A stretch of DNA of 23,928 bases from an uncultured Caryophanales bacterium (GTDB lineage: Bacteria > Bacillota_I > Bacilli_A > RFN20 > CAG-288): contig CALBLI010000024.1 in NCBI GenBank assembly GCA_937896065.1, positions 1 through 23,928 on the forward strand. Direction: 5' to 3'. The notes below the pieces were generated by a model. That model saw nothing but the letters and a program-made list of their open reading frames with translations, was not told the origin of the DNA and made no database searches. A program made the translations under genes and the position numbers. Numbering within the stretch: the first letter of the stretch is position 1; each line of letters opens with the position of its first letter. Positions 15,240 to 21,427 of this stretch are shown piece after piece.

Positions 15240-17567
15240 ATGAATAAACAACCTTTAAACTTTAATTGGAAATTTATATGCGGATTTGATGAAAGTTATC
15301 TGCAAACAATACCAGCTGATGCAAATAATATCGATTTACCACACACTGTTAAATTGATGCCTTTAAATTATTTTGATGAAAAAGAATATCAAGGTATATA
15401 TTCTTATTTTAAAATGTTTGATATTAATGATTTTTCACTTGAAAACAATTACATCATTCATTTTGATTCTTTTATGATTGAAGCAAAAATTTATATCAAT
15501 GATCATTATCTTGGAAATTATCCTTCATTATATATACCTGTTGATATAGACATAACAAAATATGTTAAAGAAAAAGATAATAAATTGATAGTTGTATTAT
15601 CGACTATTGAAAATTCTTTTTATCCTCCTTTTTCTAAAATCGTTGATTATTTAACTTTTGGTGGAATATACAAAACAGTAAGTTTGCTCTCATATAAACA
15701 TAAATATATTAAAAAAGTTTATGTAGATTCTTCAATAGATGGACACATCTTATTAAAGCTAGATAGCAATATTGAAGATGTAGATAATATCCATAATGAT
15801 GTTTATTTTAATAATGAAATTATTAATTCTTTTGATGGCTTAGAATCTAACATTTCTAATATAAAATTATGGGATATAGATAACCCTAATCTATATCTTC
15901 TTAAAACTATCTATAAAAAAGATGATGTTTATGAAGAATATGAAACTAGATTTGGTTTTAGAAAAGCTATCTTTAAAAATGATGGTTTCTATTTAAATGA
16001 TAAAAAAAGAAAAATAATTGGTGTAAATAGACATCAATCATATCCCTATATTGGATATGCAGCTACTAAATCATTACAAATAGATGATGCTGATATCATC
16101 AAATATCAAATAGGTGTTGATGTAGTTAGAACCTCTCACTACATGCAAGATGAAAGTTTTCTAAATAGGTGCGATGAAATAGGTTTGTTAGTCATTGATG
16201 AAATACCAGGTTGGCAAAATATTAACGATGATAAAATATGGAAAGACATGCATTTTAAAAATGTTGAGATGATGACAAAAACTGCATTTAACCATCCATC
16301 TGTTATTTCACATGGTGTCAGAATTGATGAATCCAAAGATGATTATTCACTTTATTTAAAAAGCAATCAGATTGCTCATGATATTGACAAAGCCAGGCAA
16401 ACCTTAGGGGTAAGAAATTTTAAAAATAGTCAGCTTCTTGAAGATATCTATGCATATAATGATTTCTCTTGTAATAGCAGAAAACATGGCTTAGATAAAA
16501 AGAAAAAAATAAGCAAATATAAAAAGCCATATCTTGTAAGTGAATATATGGGACATATGTATCCAACTAAAGCTTTTGATAATGAACAAGTAAGATTAGA
16601 GCATGCTTTACGTCATGCAAAAGTTCTTGATGATTATTATAAATATGATGATATTTCTGCTTGTATTACCTGGTGTGCCTTTGATTATAATACTCATAAA
16701 GAATTTGGAAGTGGTGATAGAATCTGCTACCATGGTTTAAATGATATCTATAGGAATCCTAAATATGCTTCATTTATTTATAAATCACAAAATGAGAATG
16801 AAATTGTCTTGCAAGTTTTAAACAATATGGAAAGAGGTGATTTTAAGGAAATGTTTTATCAAGAAATATATGTTGCAACTAATTGTGATTATATAATCCT
16901 ATATCGAAATAACAAAGAAGTAAAAAAATATTATCCAATTAATAATGAATACAAATATTTAAAGCATCCTCCTATTAAAATTGATAATGTCATTGGTTCT
17001 ATTGAAGATAAAAGATTTTCAAAAAATGATCAAAATAAATTATCTAATCTTCTATCTAAATTAGCAATATATGGATTTTCAAAGCTTACTTTAAAAGACA
17101 AATTAAATATTGCTCTTTTGATGATCAAATATAAATTAAAATATGATGATTTAGTCGATATTTTTAATTCCTATATACTTGGTGATAATAAAAATGAAGT
17201 CATATATACTTTTAAAGGATATATACAAAATAAAGAAGTCATTTCTAAATCATTTGGTCCCAGTAACAAGTTTCACTTAGATACTAAGGTATTAAAAAGT
17301 GAACTTATAAATGATGAATGCTATGATACAACTAAAATAACTATTTCATTACATGATCAATATGAAAGAGTTATGACTTATTCATTCTTACCACTTAATA
17401 TAGAAGTTTCAGGCCCAATAATGTTATTATCACCCAAAACTATTTCACTTCATGCTGGCCAAGTTTCTATTTATATTAGAAGCATAAATAAAGAAGGTGA
17501 TGGCAAAGTTATGATAAAATCAAGTGTAGAAAATATCAATATTGATTTGCACGTTAGCTGCAAATAA
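15240..17567 (+). CDS. GH2 family glycosidase (beta-galactosidase/beta-glucuronidase-like)
   Basis: This 775-residue retaining glycosidase has the GH2 layout: an N-terminal sugar-binding jelly roll (about 1-165, opening with the typical Asn-Phe-Asn-Trp-Lys-Phe), an Ig-like domain to about 245, and a TIM barrel. The barrel carries Gly-Val-Asn-Arg-His (near 261-265), the acid/base segment Gly-Val-Arg-Ile-Asp-Glu-Ser with Glu364, and the nucleophile segment Ser-Glu-Tyr-Met-Gly-His-Met-Tyr with Glu435. A C-terminal beta-rich region follows. The Asn that normally precedes the acid/base Glu is Asp363 here. No signal peptide is seen, so the enzyme is probably cytosolic. It is divergent from the alpha-glucosidase/transporter operon and probably part of the same sugar programme. 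The ATG start fits the family's N-terminus, but the ribosome site is too far away, so a start at or near 15210 (adding ten residues) remains possible. Confidence 0.9.
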   Translation: MNKQPLNFNWKFICGFDESYLQTIPADANNIDLPHTVKLMPLNYFDEKEYQGIYSYFKMFDINDFSLENNYIIHFDSFMIEAKIYINDHYLGNYPSLYIPVDIDITKYVKEKDNKLIVVLSTIENSFYPPFSKIVDYLTFGGIYKTVSLLSYKHKYIKKVYVDSSIDGHILLKLDSNIEDVDNIHNDVYFNNEIINSFDGLESNISNIKLWDIDNPNLYLLKTIYKKDDVYEEYETRFGFRKAIFKNDGFYLNDKKRKIIGVNRHQSYPYIGYAATKSLQIDDADIIKYQIGVDVVRTSHYMQDESFLNRCDEIGLLVIDEIPGWQNINDDKIWKDMHFKNVEMMTKTAFNHPSVISHGVRIDESKDDYSLYLKSNQIAHDIDKARQTLGVRNFKNSQLLEDIYAYNDFSCNSRKHGLDKKKKISKYKKPYLVSEYMGHMYPTKAFDNEQVRLEHALRHAKVLDDYYKYDDISACITWCAFDYNTHKEFGSGDRICYHGLNDIYRNPKYASFIYKSQNENEIVLQVLNNMERGDFKEMFYQEIYVATNCDYIILYRNNKEVKKYYPINNEYKYLKHPPIKIDNVIGSIEDKRFSKNDQNKLSNLLSKLAIYGFSKLTLKDKLNIALLMIKYKLKYDDLVDIFNSYILGDNKNEVIYTFKGYIQNKEVISKSFGPSNKFHLDTKVLKSELINDECYDTTKITISLHDQYERVMTYSFLPLNIEVSGPIMLLSPKTISLHAGQVSIYIRSINKEGDGKVMIKSSVENINIDLHVSCK

Positions 17568-17595
17568 TATTTCACCATTATTTAACTTATTCATG

Positions 17596-17649
17596 TATAA
17601 TAGTTAGATAATTATTTTTTACAAATGTAAAATAATTATTATGGAGGTG
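17596..17649 (+). promoter_or_regulatory. -10 box, AT-rich inverted repeat and ribosome site of degV
   Basis: TATAAT at 17596-17601 is followed by a 13-bp inverted repeat (arms 17609-17623 with a 2-nt bulge and 17626-17638) and then GGAGGTG (17643-17649), 4 nt before the ATG. The repeat could be a DNA operator or fold in the 5' leader. It is all A/T apart from one pair, so it may also be chance. Confidence 0.4.
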
Positions 17650-17653
17650 TACT

Positions 17654-18502
17654 ATGATTGCTATATCCGCTGAATCATCAATTGATTTATCTAAAGAACT
17701 TTTAGATAAATATAACATATTCACTTTACCTTTTACTATTCTTATGGGTGATAAAACTGTTTTTGATGGAGAAGTTAAAAATGAAGATTTGTTTGACTTC
17801 ACTAAAAAAACAGGAAAGCTTCCCAAAACGAGTGCTGTTAATGCTGCTCAGTTTAAGAGCCATTTTCAAAAATTAAAAGATGCAGGATATGATCAAATCA
17901 TTCATTTTGCTCTGTCGAGCGGAATCTCTAGTGCATATCAAAATGCCGTTGTGGCAAGTAAAGATTTTGATAATGTTACTATAATTGATACATTATCTTT
18001 ATCGACTGGAATTGCTCTTCTTGCAATTTTAGCTTCTTCTTTAGTAAAAGAAGGAAAATCATTTGACGAAATAGTAAAAACTTGTAATGAAAAGAAAAAG
18101 TTTATTGAAGCATCATGTCTTGTTGATAAAGCCACTTATCTTCACAAAGGTGGAAGATGTTCACTTCTTAAAATGCTAGGAGCAAATCTTCTTCAATTAA
18201 AACCTTGTGTTTATTGTAATAACACAACTGGTAAATTAGAAGCCAAGCAAACAGTCCGTGGAAATTTAAAGAAAACAGCTGTTGATTATATTGATCGAAC
18301 CTTAAAATTATATCCTAATCCCAATAAAGAACTTGTGTTTGTAACTTATACAAGTATCACTGATGAAATTCTTCAAATCGTTAAAAACAAACTCATTGAA
18401 GAAGGATTTAAAAATATCATCGTAACTGAAAGTGGTTCAACTATTGCATGTCATTGTGGTCCTAACTGCATTGGTGTTCTTTATATGAATGATGGTAAGT
18501 AA
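17654..18502 (+). CDS. DegV family fatty-acid-binding protein
   Basis: This 282-residue cytosolic protein is of the DegV/FakB type. Such proteins bind a fatty acid, and FakB members present it to the kinase FakA for phosphorylation and phospholipid synthesis. Family segments are visible: an N-terminal strand followed by Ser-Ser-Ile-Asp-Leu, Thr-Ser-Ala-Val-Asn (about 59-63, equivalent of the usual Thr-Ser-x-Pro-Ser), Ser-Ser-Gly-Ile-Ser-Ser-Ala-Tyr-Gln-Asn-Ala (about 88-98), and the Gly-Gly-Arg segment near 167. The C-terminus carries an unusual Cys-His-Cys-Gly-Pro-Asn-Cys run where members usually have Gly-x-His-x-Gly-Pro-Gly. Whether it is a true FakB cannot be judged without fakA. It has its own promoter and a strong GGAGGTG site. 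Confidence 0.93.
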   Translation: MIAISAESSIDLSKELLDKYNIFTLPFTILMGDKTVFDGEVKNEDLFDFTKKTGKLPKTSAVNAAQFKSHFQKLKDAGYDQIIHFALSSGISSAYQNAVVASKDFDNVTIIDTLSLSTGIALLAILASSLVKEGKSFDEIVKTCNEKKKFIEASCLVDKATYLHKGGRCSLLKMLGANLLQLKPCVYCNNTTGKLEAKQTVRGNLKKTAVDYIDRTLKLYPNPNKELVFVTYTSITDEILQIVKNKLIEEGFKNIIVTESGSTIACHCGPNCIGVLYMNDGK

Positions 18503-18551
18503 TTAATCTTTAAATTTTATTTATAAATATTTATGAAAGCTCTTTCTTTTT

Positions 18552-18573
18552 TGATATAATTTATCAAAGGAGA
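18552..18573 (+). promoter_or_regulatory. Extended -10 promoter and ribosome site of the SDR gene
   Basis: TGATATAAT (18552-18560) is an extended -10 element (TG-n-TATAAT), which explains the lack of a clear -35. Transcription would start near 18567, directly at AAAGGAGA (18566-18573), which is 9 nt before the ATG. Confidence 0.6.
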
Positions 18574-18582
18574 ACTTTTAAT

Positions 18583-19356
18583 ATGAAATTTGAAAACAAA
18601 ATTGTCATCGTAACCGGTGCATCATCAGGTATGGGAAGACAAATTGCATTAGACTTTGCAAAAAACGGAGCAACAGTTATTGCAGCAGCTAGAAGGAAAG
18701 AAAAGCTTGAATCATTAAAAGATGAAGCTATTAAAGCTGGTTTTAAAGGAACAATCAATCCGTTTGTAGTTGATTTATCAAATGAAAAAAGTACTATCAA
18801 TTTAATTAATGAAACTATCCAGAAATTTAACGGTCTTGATATTTTAGTTAATAACGCTGGTTCAATGGATGATTTTGGACCTATTGGTGAAGTCAGTGAC
18901 GAACTTCTAAATAAAGTATTTGCTATTGATTTATATTCACCATTTTATTCATCAAGAGAAGCTTGCAAATACTTTTTAAAGAGCAATAGAAAAGGGAATA
19001 TCATCAATATTGGTTCTATTGCTGGTCTTGGTGGTGGAAAAGCAGGAACTGTTTATACAATGGCAAAACATGCTATTGTCGGTATGACAAAAAGTATAGG
19101 CTATCAATATCGTAATTCAAATATCCGCTGTAATTGCATTTGCCCTGGTGGAATAGCAACTGAGATTATGTCACCTGAAGCATTTGCAAATGCTTCTAAA
19201 TTCGGCCTTGCTAATATTCAAGCAATGACTGCAATGAATGTTAAGCCAGGAACTGTAAATAACATCTCTGATTTTGTCATGTTTTTAGCAAGTGATGAAT
19301 CAAGTTATATCACTGGTGCCATCTTACCAATTGATGGTGGTTTAATGGGAAATTAA
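18583..19356 (+). CDS. Short-chain dehydrogenase/reductase (classical SDR)
   Basis: This 257-residue NAD(P)-dependent oxidoreductase has a Rossmann fold. It has the cofactor motif Thr-Gly-x-x-x-Gly-x-Gly (Thr11-Gly18), Asn-Asn-Ala-Gly (90-93), and the catalytic triad Ser145, Tyr158 and Lys162 in Tyr-x-x-x-Lys. Arg residues at the end of the second strand (Ala-Ala-Arg-Arg, 35-38) suggest NADPH preference. The C-terminal Tyr-Ile-Thr-Gly-Ala-x-x-x-x-Asp-Gly-Gly is the usual SDR ending. The length is standard, similar to FabG and to sugar or bile-acid dehydrogenases; the substrate cannot be told. It is transcribed alone and is the last intact core-like gene before the accessory region. Confidence 0.93.
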   Translation: MKFENKIVIVTGASSGMGRQIALDFAKNGATVIAAARRKEKLESLKDEAIKAGFKGTINPFVVDLSNEKSTINLINETIQKFNGLDILVNNAGSMDDFGPIGEVSDELLNKVFAIDLYSPFYSSREACKYFLKSNRKGNIINIGSIAGLGGGKAGTVYTMAKHAIVGMTKSIGYQYRNSNIRCNCICPGGIATEIMSPEAFANASKFGLANIQAMTAMNVKPGTVNNISDFVMFLASDESSYITGAILPIDGGLMGN

Positions 19357-19529
19357 AATTATCAGTTTATCATCTAGCTACGTCCTATTTTTATCATTAA
19401 AATAATAAGTTTATTATCTTGAATCAAACGAAGTAGTGTAAAATTACCAATTCGATAGCATCACTGAATAAATTTATTTATAGCAAGTGGTTTACTCTAG
19501 TTTATTGAATTGACTTATATCTTAGATAT

Positions 19530-19552
19530 AAAAAACACGGGTTTCTCCGTAT
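19530..19552 (-). terminator. Minus-strand terminator-like hairpin after repeat copy 1
   Basis: In the minus direction ATACGG and CCGTGT pair (6 bp with one G-U) around a 6-nt loop and are followed by six T. It lies just after repeat copy 1 in that direction, so the repeat may be the end of a former transcript. Confidence 0.5.
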
Positions 19553-19562
19553 TAAATTTTAG

Positions 19563-19619
19563 ATGTAAGCATATATAGCATTTCGAGAAGGTTAGTACCC
19601 TTGAGCTTAAGTCGTGTAA
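19563..19619. repeat. Diverged repeat, copy 1
   Basis: About 57 nt, from ATGTAAGC to GTGTAA, align with 22611-22665 in the same orientation. The best part (the first ~38 positions) matches at about 32 sites with a single-base gap. Outside it the flanks differ. Confidence 0.6.
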
Positions 19620-19745
19620 AGTCAAAATAAAAAGCTGTCAATAGTGGCTTCAAATAAGATTTACTAACAGCCTGCAAAACTAATAAAATCCATTTTTTAA
19701 AGTGAATTATCGCATTTTAAACGTATATTTTGCTATTTATGCAAT

Positions 19746-19771
19746 AAAAAAGCCTGATAACACTATATCAG
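19746..19771 (-). terminator. Minus-strand terminator downstream of the ferredoxin pseudogene
   Basis: Stem CTGATA/TATCAG with a 6-nt loop (19754-19771) is followed in the minus direction by GGC and then six T. It is positioned to end transcription of the ferredoxin pseudogene. Confidence 0.65.
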
Positions 19772-19814
19772 ACCTATTCTACTATAATGTGTTAAATTAC
19801 CTATTTTAATACAA

Positions 19815-19874
19815 TTGGGTACACTCCTTAAAAAGTGCTTACAGTTTACTGAAAATGCGTACAGTTGTAGCGTC
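19815..19874. repeat. Three 20-bp-periodic TACA repeats (iteron or IS-end-like)
   Basis: GGGTACAC, GTGCTTACAG and ATGCGTACAG share a TACA whose positions are 19820, 19840 and 19860, exactly 20 bp apart. Regularly spaced TGTAnGC-type sites are typical of the ends of IS21-family elements, but no IS genes remain here. Confidence 0.45.
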
Positions 19875-19911
19875 ATATCATCTAGCTCTTACATTTTTGT
19901 AGAAATCTTTT

Positions 19912-20373
19912 TTAATCATGTTTTTTAGAGGTATATTTTTGAAAAGTGTATTGGCCATGTTTCTTCGTTGCTTTCCCATTACCATAATAGATGGCAAATT
20001 TCGGACATCCATGGAGGCATCCTAATCACATGGTGCATTCTTCTTTAACCCAAATCGGTTTTTTGCCAATCATTTCAATTGCTTTTATTGGGCATTTTCT
20101 TGCACACAATCCACATTCAATGCAATCATTAGTAACAGATAAATTTGATGTCTTTCTGGTTTTATTGTCATATATCTTTTTACCTAAATTTCCAATAAAT
20201 AGAGGTGTAGTTAAAGACATATGCTTGCCAGTAATTTCATTATTTAATTGCGTTATTAGCTTTGATATTTCTCCCTCAGCATTTTCAATCAATACGATTT
20301 CCTCGTTTTCCCGTTTTATTCTATCAACCACATGTTTTGTGTTGCCTATTGCCGAAAAATAAAAAATCATCAA
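19912..20373 (-). pseudogene. EFR1-type flavodoxin/ferredoxin protein, internally deleted and interrupted
   Basis: The protein opens with the flavodoxin strand Ile-Phe-Tyr-Phe-Ser-x-x-Gly-Asn-Thr and then jumps, within about 20 residues, to the part that precedes the 2[4Fe-4S] domain. Most of the flavodoxin domain (by comparison with the family's usual ~250 residues) is missing without loss of frame. The first cluster motif Cys-Ile-Glu-Cys-Gly-Leu-Cys-x-x-x-Cys-Pro is intact. In the second, Cys-Thr-Met is followed by TGA (20028-20026) exactly where the second cysteine belongs. The frame then continues through Leu-Gly-Cys-Leu-His-Gly-Cys-Pro-Lys-Phe to TAA at 19914-19912. An AAGGAGTG ribosome site remains before the ATG-ATG. 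The intact form would be an electron-transfer flavo/iron-sulfur protein; this copy is almost certainly inactive. Confidence 0.85.
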
Positions 20374-20495
20374 TAATCACTCCTTCTAACTAATGGAATA
20401 AAAACCTCCGATCCAATCTCATTAGTGGATAATATTCTATGACCATAAGCATTCTAGACTGCTTGAATAATTTATACCATAAAAGGTATGAAAAA

Positions 20496-20529
20496 GCTAT
20501 CTTTCGAAGGTGAAAGGGATAGCGTTTTT
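20496..20529 (+). terminator. Terminator-like hairpin, roughly bidirectional
   Basis: GCTAT-CTTTC pairs with GAAAG-(GG bulge)-ATAGC around a 6-nt loop. Five A precede it and GTTTTT follows, so it could act in either direction. It lies between the ferredoxin pseudogene and the recombinase remnants and has no intact gene upstream on the plus strand. Confidence 0.6.
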
Positions 20530-20627
20530 CGTTTTTTCGTTTTTCTTTCAATATTAGCTTTTTCTTTGCTAGATTGCTTAACTATCAATCTTTTTGGAGT
20601 GATAGACACCACACTCAGGAGATAAAA

Positions 20628-20795
20628 ATGGACTAAAAACAAACTCAGTCAGAAATGAAATATAGATTATTGGTTTTGCTATTAACAACCATTCTTGAAG
20701 AAGGCCAAATCAACGAAGAGGAATTCAAATACATCCGTAAAGAAATCTCTAATAAATACGGACCTGTTATAGATTGGCTAGAGGTTGACGAATGA
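20628..20795 (+). pseudogene. SHOCT-like small protein gene, early nonsense codon
   Basis: ATG at 20628 follows CAGGAG, but the third codon is TAA. After it the frame is open for 52 codons and encodes a charged helical peptide ending Glu-Val-Asp-Glu, with Leu-Glu-Glu-Gly-x-Ile-Asn-Glu-Glu-Glu-Phe resembling a SHOCT domain (short C-terminal oligomerising motif). An internal ATG at 20655 could give a 46-residue product but has no clear ribosome site. Its TGA overlaps the recombinase ATG (ATGA), the arrangement expected of a two-gene recombinase module. A broken gene is more likely than a rescued short one. Confidence 0.6.
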
Positions 20796-20921
20796 GGAAA
20801 ACAATCACCTAAATAGCTGCAAAACCAAAATCAAAAAAACAGCAACCAGGCAGCACAGAAAAAACAAGTCGCGGCATATACCAGAGTATCAACAAAACAG
20901 GATGAGCAGTTGAATAGCCTT
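20792..20921 (+). pseudogene. Serine recombinase N-terminal fragment
   Basis: The fragment begins at ATG 20792, has a TAA at codon 7 (20810-20812) and a six-A run at 20859-20864 where five would keep frame. It then reads AAYTRVSTKQDEQLNSL, the catalytic N-terminus of a serine recombinase (resolvase/invertase and large integrases); the Ser in Arg-Val-Ser is the nucleophile. The match stops abruptly at 20921, where antisense phage portal sequence begins. Everything after the first ~45 residues of a normally ~500-residue integrase is missing. Three lesions (nonsense, frameshift, truncation) make it dead. It was probably the integrase of the element that brought these sequences in. Confidence 0.82.
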
Positions 20922-20922
20922 G

Positions 20923-21328
20923 CATCTTGTTTAGCATCAGCGGATAAAGGGCAACGACCTCGTCTTTGCCGTTTCCTATGATTTGTGCATAGGCATTTCC
21001 TCCATAAAAGCAAATGGTCATGAGCGTTTCCATAAATATAAATGAGTTCATTTCTTTGTTTGGTTCGCCATGGAGAAAATGGTATAAGTTGGTGTCTATC
21101 GCCATTTCCTTTCTGCCATCCTCCTTATATCAAGCATAGGTGCATCGGAAAGCTAACCAACGCCTCTATCAGTTCCTCACGCAGGAATAAACCCGGTTAT
21201 CTGCATCGTGCTTCTTTCGTTTACATTTTTACTAGTCGATGAACCACCCATGTAAAAGGTGTAATTGCTTCCTGTTGTTTGGTTCTCAACCTTATGCTTG
21301 TCTATTGCTTTTTTTTGAATAATCCTAT
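20923..21328 (-). pseudogene. HK97-type phage portal protein, N-terminal fragment
   Basis: On the minus strand an AGGAG site (21338-21334) is followed by ATA-GGA-TTA-TTC at 21328, the place where portal genes usually start ATG-GGA. An eight-A run (plus-strand T run 21309-21316) shifts frame. The next frame reads Asn-Gln-Thr-Thr-Gly-Ser-Asn-Tyr-Thr-Phe-Tyr-Met-Gly-Gly-Ser-Ser to a TGA at 21179-21177. After further frame changes the final open stretch (21105-20923) encodes Tyr-His-Phe-Leu-His-Gly-Glu-Pro-Asn-Lys-Glu-Met and Gly-Asn-Ala-Tyr-Ala-Gln-Ile-Ile-x-Asn-Gly, hallmark portal segments, ending at Leu-Asn-Lys-Met. About 130 residues of a ~400-residue protein remain. It marks a lost prophage. 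Confidence 0.82.
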
Positions 21329-21347
21329 AAAGTCTCCTGTTTCGTAT

Positions 21348-21376
21348 AAAAAAGCACTCACCGATTGGTAAATGCT
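21348..21376 (-). terminator. Intrinsic terminator of fic
   Basis: In the minus direction AGCATTTACC pairs with GGTGAGTGCT (10 bp including two G-U) around a 4-nt loop and is followed by six T. Confidence 0.75.
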
Positions 21377-21396
21377 TTCTCTCATTATTTTGTTGT

Positions 21397-21427
21397 TTCT
21401 CGTAATTTTATTATTCCTTTACGATAA
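21397..21427. promoter_or_regulatory. Inverted TTCTCGTAA pair at the 3' end of fic
   Basis: TTCTCGTAA (21397-21405) and TTACGATAA (21419-21427, one mismatch) are 13 nt apart, the same spacing as the pair flanking the -10 box of the fic promoter. The right arm overlaps the fic stop codon. Confidence 0.5.

Larger units (their letters stand above)
19357..19911. other. Gene-free remnant region with repeats and terminators
   Basis: No coding sequence was supported in these 555 bases. The stretch contains two minus-strand terminator-like hairpins, one copy of a diverged repeat of about 57 nt, and a three-unit 20-bp-periodic array, each listed separately. Base composition and content suggest remains of inserted elements. 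Confidence 0.6.

Noticed and set aside
20026..20028. TGA as selenocysteine in the ferredoxin
   Set aside because: The gene has lost most of its flavodoxin domain, the next 40 nt show no convincing SECIS hairpin, and the neighbouring genes are also decayed. A plain nonsense mutation is simpler.
19991..20362. Plus-strand open frame of 123 codons
   Set aside because: It is the antisense of the ferredoxin pseudogene, whose cysteine motifs and ribosome site are on the minus strand.
20809..21105. A 98-residue minus-strand protein
   Set aside because: It is a chimera: about 61 residues of phage portal followed by 37 residues that are the antisense of a serine recombinase fragment. It is not a real gene.
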